Source of the DNA: Treponema sp.
GTDB lineage: Bacteria; Spirochaetota; Spirochaetia; Treponematales; Breznakiellaceae
Length of the DNA: 64,000 nucleotides
Assembly: GCA_009781635.1 (NCBI GenBank)
Contig: WQXU01000002.1
Location: 62,001-126,000 of the forward strand
Reading direction: 5' to 3'
Positions 45,976 to 53,387 of the stretch are shown here, one piece after another. The notes under the pieces were generated by a model that was not told the origin of the DNA, did not search any database, and saw only the letters and a list, made by a program, of their open reading frames with translations. Each line of letters starts with the position of its first letter. The stretch's first letter is position 1. The translations under genes were made by a program, and so were the position numbers.

Positions 45976-46236
45976 GTGTCAAACATGGCATTTATAAATG
46001 ATGTTGATATGATGCTTACGCCTAAAGAATTTTCCCTGCTTCTGATTTTTATTAAAAACGAGGGGCGTGTTTTAAGCGCGGAATACATTTATGGAAATAT
46101 ATGGAATCAGCAATTGGAAAATAATAATATAAGTACATTAAAAAAGACCATCTCAAATTTACGAAAAAAAATTGAGCCTTCAGGTTATACAATAGATGCA
46201 TCCTACCGCAAAGGTTATGTTTTTGAGCGTATTTAA
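45976..46236 (+). CDS. OmpR-type winged-helix domain, in -1 frame to the 7TM receptor
   Basis: An OmpR/PhoB C-terminal-type DNA-binding domain: LTPKEFSLLLIFIKNEGRV, then an AEYIYGNIW recognition-helix region and a wing (DASYRKGYVFERI). Counted as a separate gene it would start at GTG 45976 or ATG 45985 with no ribosome-binding site and would lack the domain's first strand. The frame is open back to 45907, and the residues there (EEIILNPFKLNTV) supply that strand, so the natural product is probably a fusion to the receptor. Either a programmed frameshift or a disabling one-base deletion would explain this. Confidence 0.7.
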   Translation: MSNMAFINDVDMMLTPKEFSLLLIFIKNEGRVLSAEYIYGNIWNQQLENNNISTLKKTISNLRKKIEPSGYTIDASYRKGYVFERI

Positions 46237-46294
46237 TGAAGACCCACGCCTTTCAATTAACATATTCTGTTTTAAATGTGAAATTTTGGTAACC

Positions 46295-46339
46295 TTTCAT
46301 TTTTGACTAAAAAATTAATGTATTATTTGAAAAATGAAA
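46295..46339 (+). promoter_or_regulatory. Inverted repeat in the promoter region of the cysteine-rich lipoprotein
   Basis: A perfect ten-base inverted repeat (TTTCATTTTT at 46295-46304, AAAAATGAAA at 46330-46339) with a 25-base centre. A TTGACT lies at its inner edge. It may be an operator or an attenuating hairpin; no T-run follows. The gene's own AAGGAAGG ribosome-binding site comes after it. Confidence 0.35.
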
Positions 46340-46360
46340 TAAAGTCACAAGGAAGGTTTT

Positions 46361-47467
46361 ATGAAAAGTACAAAATTTTTTAGGCTATTTATCGCACTTA
46401 TCGCAATAATTGGCTATGTGTTTATAACAATGGCTTTGACAGGGTGCAATGACGGCGGCAGCGCGCCAATCAGCCAGCAGCCTTGCGCCGACTGCGGCGA
46501 GCTTCCATGCGAGTGTCCGCCCGAACCCTGTGATGACTGCGGCGAGCTTCCATGCGAGTGTCCGCCCGAACCCTGTGATGACTGCGGCGAGCTTCCATGC
46601 GAGTGTCCGACTGAGCCCTGTGATGTATGCGGCGAGCTTCCATGCGAATGTCCGCCCGAACCCTGTGATGTATGCGGCGAGCTTCCATGCGAGTGTCCGC
46701 CCGAACCCTGTGATGTATGCGGCGAGCTTCCATGCGAATGTCCACCCGAGCCCTGTGATGTATGCGGCGAGCCGGAAGCAGACTGTACCTGTGACGAAAG
46801 CGGCGATATATGTGATGTATGCGGCGAACCGGAAGCAGACTGTACCTGTGACGAAAGCGGCGATATATGTGATGTATGCGGCGAACCGGAAGCAGACTGT
46901 ACCTGTGACGAAGGCGGCGATACATGTGATGTATGCGGCGAACCGGAAGCAGACTGTACCTGTGACGAAAGCGGCGATATATGTGATGTATGCGGCGAAC
47001 CGGAAGCAGACTGTACCTGTGACGAAAGCGGCGATATATGTGATGTATGCGGCGAGCCGGAAGCAGACTGTACCTGCGATGAAGGCGGCGATATATGTGA
47101 TGTATGCGGCGAGCTCCTCTGCGAGTGTCCCCAGGGTGATATAAACATCAGCTTTGTTATTAGTGGTAACAATCTGGAGTTATACCAGGATAACAGCGTA
47201 CTTTCTCTGAATGCGGATGATCATATCACCATAACCGGCGAAGGCGATTTTGATTCTTATGATATATTTGTTGATGGTGTTTTTTACGCTCATATAGATG
47301 AGCCGGAAATCGATTATATGTTTGGCGTAGAAGAGTTATACAATTTTGCCATAAATGAACTTGGCTATTCCGAAGACAGAGCGTTTGGACTATATAAAAT
47401 AATGATTGTTGTGCGGAAAAACGGTGTGCCTTATTCCAGTGAAATATCTGTCACATTAGAACCATAA
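46361..47467 (+). CDS. Cysteine-rich tandem-repeat lipoprotein
   Basis: A 368-residue lipoprotein: signal peptide and lipobox (ALTGC, about residue 28), then 13 tandem units each with four cysteines, then a 110-residue globular domain with no cysteine. Units 1-6 are 15 residues (C-D-x-C-G-E-L-P-C-E-C-P-P-E-P). Units 7-12 are 19 residues (CDVCGEPEADCTC followed by DESGDI). Unit 13 is a truncated first type. The CxxCG cores resemble zinc-ribbon knuckles or metal-binding sites, in an acidic, proline-rich setting that suggests a stiff surface stalk. Metal binding is inference. It is followed ten bases later by another lipoprotein gene. Confidence 0.8.
   Translation: MKSTKFFRLFIALIAIIGYVFITMALTGCNDGGSAPISQQPCADCGELPCECPPEPCDDCGELPCECPPEPCDDCGELPCECPTEPCDVCGELPCECPPEPCDVCGELPCECPPEPCDVCGELPCECPPEPCDVCGEPEADCTCDESGDICDVCGEPEADCTCDESGDICDVCGEPEADCTCDEGGDTCDVCGEPEADCTCDESGDICDVCGEPEADCTCDESGDICDVCGEPEADCTCDEGGDICDVCGELLCECPQGDINISFVISGNNLELYQDNSVLSLNADDHITITGEGDFDSYDIFVDGVFYAHIDEPEIDYMFGVEELYNFAINELGYSEDRAFGLYKIMIVVRKNGVPYSSEISVTLEP
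46484..46753 (+). repeat. Six 45-base tandem repeats (15-residue cysteine units)
   Basis: Six in-frame copies starting at TGC 46484, nearly identical at the DNA level, with variation mostly in the second codon (GCC, GAC or GTA). Near-identity suggests recent expansion or gene conversion. Confidence 0.9.
46754..47095 (+). repeat. Six 57-base tandem repeats (19-residue cysteine units)
   Basis: Six in-frame copies starting at TGT 46754, 46811, 46868, 46925, 46982 and 47039. Copies differ at a few bases (AGC or GGC at one codon). The first bases match the 45-base family, so the two families share an origin. Confidence 0.9.
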
Positions 47468-47477
47468 GGAGAAAAAA

Positions 47478-49907
47478 ATGAAAAAATTATTTAACATAGC
47501 GCTGATAAGCGCCGCATTGATTTTAATGTTAACCGGATGTCCAAACCCTTTTACGCCCGGAGAGTATGATTCGTTGGCAAACAGAGGATTGGAGATAAAC
47601 CTTGGCGGTCTTGCGCAAAAAACGCTATTGCCAAATATACCGGATGCGGATTATTTTGACAGTTTTGAAATTCAATTTCATTGGAATGGAGAGGACGAGC
47701 AAGAGCGTGACAATATAATTCTGAACGATGGCTCTATATCCACGGTAGTAACTGGCTTGGCGGACGGACAGTGGCTTATCATAGTTACTGGAAAAGTCGG
47801 CGATGATATTGTCGCGCAGGGTTCTGATACTGTAACTGTAGAGTCTAACAGCTTTCAGTCTGTCACCATAGATTTGGAAATACTTCCGTACTTTGGCGAA
47901 GATGACGGCATTTTCGAGTATGAAGTAATTTTTCCTTTTGGCAAGGTAGTTGAAGGAGAAATGTTTATTACTTGTTTACTGACAGATGAAACTTTTAATG
48001 ATCATGTCTATTATGATGATGAACGAATAGGCAGTATTTATCTTCCTGCAGGCTTCTACATTATAACTATAAAACTTGAAACCCTCGGCAAATATTTTAC
48101 AAAAAGCACTGTTGCGCACATCTATTCAAACATGACAACCGTTGGAGTTTTTGATTTTACAGATTACCAGTTCCCGGAATTAACATTAGAGTCGCTTGCC
48201 AGAAGCATTAAAAAGTTTTTTTCCCATAGAACTCTCGAATTTGAGGAATCTGGTCCTTATCAGTTTAACTTGACGTATTCGGGAATGACTTCTTTTTATT
48301 TATACGAATTGGTCAATTTCCTGGGAAACCTTGGCTTTGAAGAGTTTGCATCCGACAGCTGGTGGTGGGAAACATTCGATCATGGTTTTTATATTTATGC
48401 TGAAATCTCGTCAGGCAATCTGGTAATTCAAATTAGTAAAATTCCAGCGGCTGTAGCTCAAGCGGCGGCGGATATAAACGCATTTTTGAAAAACAGAGAA
48501 CTGGAAATCGAGTGGCAGGGTTGCCTCAGAGGACTTGTAGATGAAGATGTTGGATACGAAGCAGGATATAAAAATGCTGCTAATTCAGACTTTACTGCGT
48601 TAGTTGCCGAGCTAGAAAGCAAAGGTTTGAATAGAGACATTCTTGAATCTGACCGGTGGCGCGGATACGGAAACGGTTTGGGAATTCTTGTTAACATCGA
48701 CGGCAACGAAATAACAATCAGTATCTGGCTTGACGATTATGAACCGGAAGTTTTGGATCCAATAATCGAAGCATGGGTTGAAGATATTATAGAATTTTTA
48801 ACCCTCGAAGGAGCCAATCTTAAATCTACTGATAGCGGAAGCGATTGGTGCGGAATATCTTTTGAGAATTTACAGCAAAGTATGTTAAATAATTTCTACG
48901 CTTGGCTGATAAGCGAAGGTTTTACCGTGTACCCGCCCGGTGATGGAACATGGCACGGATTCGGACATGGTTTAAGGATAAATACCTATGTGTATCACGG
49001 CGGCGATGTTGAAATCAATATCTGGTTTGGAGATCCGCCGGACTATGAACCGGATTATGATCTTGAAGAATTGATGGATGCAATTAAAGTTTTTTTAAAC
49101 GATAAAGGAGCAACATTTAATTTTGAATATCTCTACAGCACAGGCGGCTGCGAGATTGGATATAATGGCGTATCCAATGAAATATTAGAATTATTTACCG
49201 CATGGCTTGTAAGCATTGATTTTAAAAAGATCACCGGTGAAGGATCTTGGCGAGGACAGGGACACGGCTTTGAAATTTCTATTTGGGTTTATGGCGGCGG
49301 TTATATTGAAATTGACATCAGACCTGAAGACGGCGGCGATATGCATGAATTGCTAAGCGGGGCAGTTGAATTTGTCTGCGGGTTTTTTGAAGGTTTGGGC
49401 GCTGAATTTGATTTAATCGATAATGATTACGAATGGATAGAAATGAAATTTACTAATGTAAATATTAGTATGGTTAATAATTTTATTGATATGATGGGTG
49501 ACTCCTATTTCGAAGAGCTGGAGCCCAATCAATGGAGAGCAATCATTGAAGGTATAGGAATTAGGCTCGTTCTTGACGGTACTGTGCTTTATGTAGATAT
49601 TTGGCTTGATCTTGATTTCGATATTGATCCCGAACTACAAGAAGCTGTGGAAATGATCATAGATTTTTTTGAAACCCGAGATGCCGTGCTTGAATATTTT
49701 GAGTCATATTATGATTATATCGAAATGGATTTTTCCGACGTAGATATGGCCATGGTTGAAGAATTTATTAATTGGCTGGAAGGTTTAGGTTTTACTGTGG
49801 ATTTTGATGGGGTTGAAGATGAATGGGATGGATTTAATAACGGCTTGGGAATGAGGTTCTGGTTATCAGGTGACAGCTATTTTGGGATAGATATTTGGCT
49901 GGATTAG
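47478..49907 (+). CDS. Large acidic lipoprotein with six repeat domains
   Basis: An 809-residue lipoprotein: lipobox LTGC at about residue 21, an N-terminal region (about 40-235) with two beta-sandwich-like parts, and six consecutive repeats of about 95 residues beginning near residues 237, 328, 427, 528, 624 and 719. Each repeat has a helix (IIDFFE/VFLNDKGA), an acidic strand (EIGYNGV/EMKFTNV), a second helix ending in a W/L-G-F turn, a W-x-G-x-G-HG motif, and a final strand ending in IDIWLD. The protein is very acidic and rich in tryptophan. I do not recognise the repeat. It lies ten bases after the cysteine-rich lipoprotein gene and is followed by a terminator, so the two form an operon. 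Confidence 0.8.
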   Translation: MKKLFNIALISAALILMLTGCPNPFTPGEYDSLANRGLEINLGGLAQKTLLPNIPDADYFDSFEIQFHWNGEDEQERDNIILNDGSISTVVTGLADGQWLIIVTGKVGDDIVAQGSDTVTVESNSFQSVTIDLEILPYFGEDDGIFEYEVIFPFGKVVEGEMFITCLLTDETFNDHVYYDDERIGSIYLPAGFYIITIKLETLGKYFTKSTVAHIYSNMTTVGVFDFTDYQFPELTLESLARSIKKFFSHRTLEFEESGPYQFNLTYSGMTSFYLYELVNFLGNLGFEEFASDSWWWETFDHGFYIYAEISSGNLVIQISKIPAAVAQAAADINAFLKNRELEIEWQGCLRGLVDEDVGYEAGYKNAANSDFTALVAELESKGLNRDILESDRWRGYGNGLGILVNIDGNEITISIWLDDYEPEVLDPIIEAWVEDIIEFLTLEGANLKSTDSGSDWCGISFENLQQSMLNNFYAWLISEGFTVYPPGDGTWHGFGHGLRINTYVYHGGDVEINIWFGDPPDYEPDYDLEELMDAIKVFLNDKGATFNFEYLYSTGGCEIGYNGVSNEILELFTAWLVSIDFKKITGEGSWRGQGHGFEISIWVYGGGYIEIDIRPEDGGDMHELLSGAVEFVCGFFEGLGAEFDLIDNDYEWIEMKFTNVNISMVNNFIDMMGDSYFEELEPNQWRAIIEGIGIRLVLDGTVLYVDIWLDLDFDIDPELQEAVEMIIDFFETRDAVLEYFESYYDYIEMDFSDVDMAMVEEFINWLEGLGFTVDFDGVEDEWDGFNNGLGMRFWLSGDSYFGIDIWLD

Positions 49908-49921
49908 AGCAGGATTAGCAA

Positions 49922-49940
49922 AACGGTAGCAGCTACCGTT
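49922..49940. repeat. Perfect nine-base inverted repeat after the lipoprotein operon
   Basis: AACGGTAGC and its complement around a single base, 15 bases after the stop codon. It precedes the strong terminator and could be a protein-binding site or part of the 3' mRNA structure. Confidence 0.5.
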
Positions 49941-49952
49941 TAAAGTGAGGTG

Positions 49953-49984
49953 GGCGCGCGGCTTTCGGGTTGCGCGCCTTTTTT
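49953..49984 (+). terminator. Intrinsic terminator of the lipoprotein operon
   Basis: A seven-base G/C stem (GGCGCGC / GCGCGCC), a 12-base loop, and a run of six T. Confidence 0.85.
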
Positions 49985-50013
49985 GCCCGGAAGAAGACTC
50001 GAACCCTCCACCT
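49985..50013 (-). other. Possible relic of a tRNA 3' end
   Basis: On the minus strand this reads like a T arm and acceptor strand (GGAGGGTTCGAGTC, then CCGGGC). The T-stem pairing is poor, and no matching 5' half is found upstream. It sits between two terminators. It may be a leftover of an integration site, or a chance match. Confidence 0.2.
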
Positions 50014-50045
50014 GTTTCGTGGTTCCGGCCGTGTGCGGCATGCAC

Positions 50046-50092
50046 AAAAAAAGTGGCTGTCCGAGAAGTAATCTTGGACAGCCACTTTTTTT
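50046..50092. terminator. Strong bidirectional terminator
   Basis: A ten-base stem (GTGGCTGTCC / GGACAGCCAC) flanked by seven A on one side and seven T on the other, giving about 17 paired bases. It ends the minus-strand TPM operon and would also stop plus-strand read-through. Confidence 0.9.
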
Positions 50093-50097
50093 AAGCC

Positions 50098-50871
50098 TTA
50101 ATATTTGCCTCCGCCGCCGCCGTGGCTTCTGCCTGATGAACTTGTGCGGACGCCTCCGCCGCTGGAAGTATTGCTTTCAGTCTGCCGCTTTGTTCTTGAA
50201 ATTGTACTAAAAAGGAAATTATCTTTTTTCTCTCTAAACTCAAGACTGCCCGAAACCACATAGGCAGCGGCATGAGTCTTTGCAAGAGCGGTATTCATGC
50301 CGGACTTCCAAATTTGAACAATAATAACTCCGGTTAAAAAAGCAAGCAGCCATGCAACAGAAACAAAAACAAGATTATACCGGGTTAAAACATTGTATTT
50401 TCTGCCGACGGCATCAAACGCAAGAAAGTGTTCCCAATTTGTAAGAAAGACATGGTATGCTCCGTAGTTATCTCCCGCTCTTAAAAATCTTATTACATCT
50501 GTTTCCAGTTTACTTAATGCAGAAGGGTTTAATACTTTTATCGCCCTTCCTTCTGTGCTGAAAAAGTAATCCCTGCTTTCTGTAACATGAAGGAAGATAC
50601 AGCCATCCCTTGCCGGGCCAAGGCTTTCAAAGAAATCTGCAGCATAATTTGCAGGCGCATGCGGTTCAATGTTTCTTTCCGTCAATATCACAAGATCAAA
50701 GTTATACCGTGAAGAAAGAATTGATATATAATGCAGAAGGCTTTCTCTTTGCCCGGAACTTAAAAGACCGGCATTGTCAATAACTCTTGGCTGCGGTCCC
50801 GGTGTTTCCTGGGCATATGCGGGAATAATTAAAAATAGCAATACAATTAACAGATAACATTTTATTTTCAT
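50098..50871 (-). CDS. TPM-domain (YgcG-like) membrane protein
   Basis: A 257-residue exported protein: signal peptide ending AYAQ (about 20), a TPM domain (about 28-150, with the opening VIDNAGLLSSGQRESL), one membrane helix (about 172-192), and a cytoplasmic or low-complexity tail rich in serine and glycine (SHGGGGGKY). TPM domains act as phosphatases or assembly factors in some systems. It is the last gene of a three-gene unit with a zinc-ribbon protein and an SPFH/virion-core-like protein, an arrangement that recurs in bacteria but has no firm function. Confidence 0.8.
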   Translation of the reverse strand: MKIKCYLLIVLLFLIIPAYAQETPGPQPRVIDNAGLLSSGQRESLLHYISILSSRYNFDLVILTERNIEPHAPANYAADFFESLGPARDGCIFLHVTESRDYFFSTEGRAIKVLNPSALSKLETDVIRFLRAGDNYGAYHVFLTNWEHFLAFDAVGRKYNVLTRYNLVFVSVAWLLAFLTGVIIVQIWKSGMNTALAKTHAAAYVVSGSLEFREKKDNFLFSTISRTKRQTESNTSSGGGVRTSSSGRSHGGGGGKY

Positions 50872-50881
50872 TTAATGACTC

Positions 50882-51970
50882 CTACATAAATATGCTCAGG
50901 GCTTGAATTATAAGTGTAAGAATAATACCGAAAAGTCCTGTAAACATAAGGCGGTACATCCATGATTTGCCGGGATCGGAAGGCAGTTTTCCGACAAGAC
51001 GGCCTGTTTGACCGTTCATCAAAAACATGTAATTTTCTTTTTTATACTTTGTATTGAGTATCCAAACCGGAAACAGACTGTAATTTACATTCCCGCCTTC
51101 AACATCGACAGTGGAACTTTCCCTTATAATTGACGCATAACCTGTAACGGATTTGGAAAACTCTGTTTCTATAGTTGACTTGATCCTCTGCCCCGCTCTT
51201 TCTCTGCTTTTCTCCGCATCAATATCGTACTTCTCCGCAATGTAACCTGAGAGAAAGGCAGTTTGAAAATCTTTCAGATCGGCATATTCGAACGGTTCAA
51301 TGGCATCCATGTAGTTGTTGTCCATTTTTTCCGAACCGTCTACGGGAACTTTTTCAAATGCCATGCTGCCGTCCCTGATGACTGAATAGTGATCGGTTTT
51401 TATATAGTTATAATTTGAGTCGAACCAGGCTTTTACTTTGGTTGCCTTAAAACGCATATGACCGCTTGCTTTTGCATCAAAGAGCCAAAAAGGAAGATAA
51501 ACGCCCTGTATACTGTTAATCTTGTTTTCCTTTTTGAAACAATCAGGAAGGAGCCTCTTGTCTTTGTAAAAGTTTTTTAATGCCTCCACTGCTGTTTTTT
51601 TATCCAGTTTGAAGGGGATAAGATAATCAGGTTTTAACATTCCTGTAAGCCGTCTTAAAACAATCTGAGTATTTCCGCAATTGGGGCAAACCATTGCTGT
51701 TGTGTTTTTATCGCCTAAAAGTTCAGCTCCGCAGGAAGGACAGGAACCCTGAGCCAGTTCATTCAAATCATCTGATTCCCATTCCTTTGGCCCGCTGTCT
51801 TCATCCCATCCAAATTTGTCTTTTTCCGGGAGCGAGATTTCTTTCTGGTATTCTTCCAGAGCCTGTATCTCAAACTCCGCGTCGCAGTAGGGGCATTTCA
51901 TGCTTTGCGTTGCGCTGTCGAATTTAACCGCACCTCCGCAGTTGGGACATTTATACTCTTTTATTTCCAT
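50882..51970 (-). CDS. Zinc-ribbon membrane protein
   Basis: A 362-residue protein with two N-terminal zinc ribbons (CPNCGGAVKFD ... CPYCDAEF, and CPSCGAELLG ... CPNCGNTQIV), a central domain of unknown function (about 110-320), and a C-terminal membrane helix (about 340-360). The ribbons resemble those of TFIIB or DnaJ. The middle part appears in 'primosomal/zinc-ribbon' proteins next to TPM genes. The ATG at 51970 is preferred to a TTG one codon upstream. Function unknown. Confidence 0.8.
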   Translation of the reverse strand: MEIKEYKCPNCGGAVKFDSATQSMKCPYCDAEFEIQALEEYQKEISLPEKDKFGWDEDSGPKEWESDDLNELAQGSCPSCGAELLGDKNTTAMVCPNCGNTQIVLRRLTGMLKPDYLIPFKLDKKTAVEALKNFYKDKRLLPDCFKKENKINSIQGVYLPFWLFDAKASGHMRFKATKVKAWFDSNYNYIKTDHYSVIRDGSMAFEKVPVDGSEKMDNNYMDAIEPFEYADLKDFQTAFLSGYIAEKYDIDAEKSRERAGQRIKSTIETEFSKSVTGYASIIRESSTVDVEGGNVNYSLFPVWILNTKYKKENYMFLMNGQTGRLVGKLPSDPGKSWMYRLMFTGLFGIILTLIIQALSIFM

Positions 51971-51973
51971 CAA

Positions 51974-53260
51974 CTAATCCCTGGACTTACCGCACTCTGC
52001 GCAGAACTTGCCGGTGTTTCCCGCATGGCCGCATGAGCATGTCCATTCGCCTGAAGCCGGCGCCGGTTTTCCGCACTCTGCGCAGAATCTTCCGGTGTTT
52101 CCTGCATGGCCGCATGGGCATGCCCAGCCTAGGGCTGGTGCCGGGTTTCCGCACCCGCCGCAGAACTTGCCTGTGTTTCCCGCATGGCCGCACGAGCATG
52201 CCCAGCCGCTTGCCTGCTGAACAGGCGCTTGTTGTGCAGGCTGCTGCTGTTGGGGTTGAGCTGCTCCCATCTGGAAAAGCGCCTGCGGATTCATGCCGCC
52301 GGCCTGAGTTGCCATGCCCATTCCCATAAAGCCTGTCATGGCTCCGGCTGCATTCCCCGCTGCAGTGCGCATTGCATCGCTCTGGGCGTTTACCAAAGTT
52401 GCAGCTGCCATGGTCGGGTCGCGCATTACTGCTGCAGACTGAAGCTGCTTTATACGGTTTTCATCTTCTTCTGAAGCTGTACAGGTAATTCCAAAATTGA
52501 CAATCTCTATACCGCGGACATCACGCCACTTATTACTGAGCGCTTCGTTAAGAATTTCAGCCAGCTTGTCGGTATGGAATGAAATTTCGTGATACTCCAT
52601 TCCGCTTCCCAGTTTTGCCAATGAGGGGCCAAGAACAGTAATTATTTCGCTTTTAAGCTGGCTGTCGATTTTATCTCTTGTATAATCTTCATCAGCATTG
52701 CCGCATACGTTTGCGTAAAATAATATCGGGTTTATCATCCGGTATGAGTACTCGCCGTTTGCGCGCAGGCTTATTGTCAGGCGAAGATTGATATTTGGGT
52801 CGATAACAAGATATGGAATAGGATTCGGCGTACCGTACTTGTTTCCAAGTATTTCCTTTGTATTAAAATAATAAATACGCTGATCTTTTCCGGGGCTTCC
52901 GCCGTGTCTAAAACGTTCATCTATATTTTTTAATGCGCCGATGATGCCCTTGCCCAGGCCTCCGTAAAAAATACTGGACTCGCTCGATTTATCGTAGGTA
53001 TAATGCCCTTCTTCAGAGCAGAATTCCATGATACGTCCGTTATCAACAATTATCGCAGCCTGTCCCTTGTTAACTACAATACCCGAACCATTGGAGATAA
53101 TATTGTCTTCTCCCTTGGTATTTGAACTTCTTTTGCTTGTTCGTTTCTGGCCTTTTGCTGCAAGAACATTCGCATCCAGGCTTTCGCAGACAAAGAACTC
53201 AAGCCATTGATCTGCCAGGACTCCGCCTACGGCTCCTGTTAACGCTTTAATTAATCCCAT
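51974..53260 (-). CDS. SPFH-domain 'virion core' protein (YdjI-like) with three C-terminal zinc ribbons
   Basis: A 428-residue protein of the COG4260 type. A short N-terminus containing ALTGAVGGVLADQWLEFF is followed by the SPFH/stomatin-like core (about 55-290), a glutamine/proline-rich linker, and three tandem zinc ribbons, each of the form GW-C-x-CGHAGNTG-FC-x-x-CG. The ribbons are near-identical in the DNA (about 85-base period), so the array has been duplicated recently. Membrane-associated scaffold function is inferred from SPFH relatives. AGGAGG lies upstream of the start. It heads the operon with the zinc-ribbon and TPM genes. Confidence 0.85.
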   Translation of the reverse strand: MGLIKALTGAVGGVLADQWLEFFVCESLDANVLAAKGQKRTSKRSSNTKGEDNIISNGSGIVVNKGQAAIIVDNGRIMEFCSEEGHYTYDKSSESSIFYGGLGKGIIGALKNIDERFRHGGSPGKDQRIYYFNTKEILGNKYGTPNPIPYLVIDPNINLRLTISLRANGEYSYRMINPILFYANVCGNADEDYTRDKIDSQLKSEIITVLGPSLAKLGSGMEYHEISFHTDKLAEILNEALSNKWRDVRGIEIVNFGITCTASEEDENRIKQLQSAAVMRDPTMAAATLVNAQSDAMRTAAGNAAGAMTGFMGMGMATQAGGMNPQALFQMGAAQPQQQQPAQQAPVQQASGWACSCGHAGNTGKFCGGCGNPAPALGWACPCGHAGNTGRFCAECGKPAPASGEWTCSCGHAGNTGKFCAECGKSRD

Positions 53261-53349
53261 AACAATCCTCCTCTGGATTCTTCATTGTACCATAATATAC
53301 TAATTGATAACATAGAATAAATTAATAAAGAAGCTTATTTAAAAACCAG

Positions 53350-53378
53350 TTGACATATGTTACTAGCGGCAATAATGT
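53350..53378 (+). promoter_or_regulatory. Promoter of thrC with very short leader
   Basis: A perfect TTGACA (53350-53355), 17 bases, then TAATGT (53373-53378), nine bases before the thrC ATG. Transcription would begin about three bases before the start codon. No ribosome-binding site. Confidence 0.5.
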
Positions 53379-53387
53379 TAATTTTAA

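Noticed and set aside
46484-47137. Tandem repeats as a possible CRISPR array
   Set aside because: The 45- and 57-base units follow each other without spacers, stay in one reading frame, and encode a lipoprotein repeat.
46414-47172. Long open frames of 150-250 codons on both strands across the cysteine repeats
   Set aside because: They are produced by the repeat periods being multiples of three; their products are low-complexity mirror sequences, while the plus-strand frame has a signal peptide, lipobox and downstream domain.
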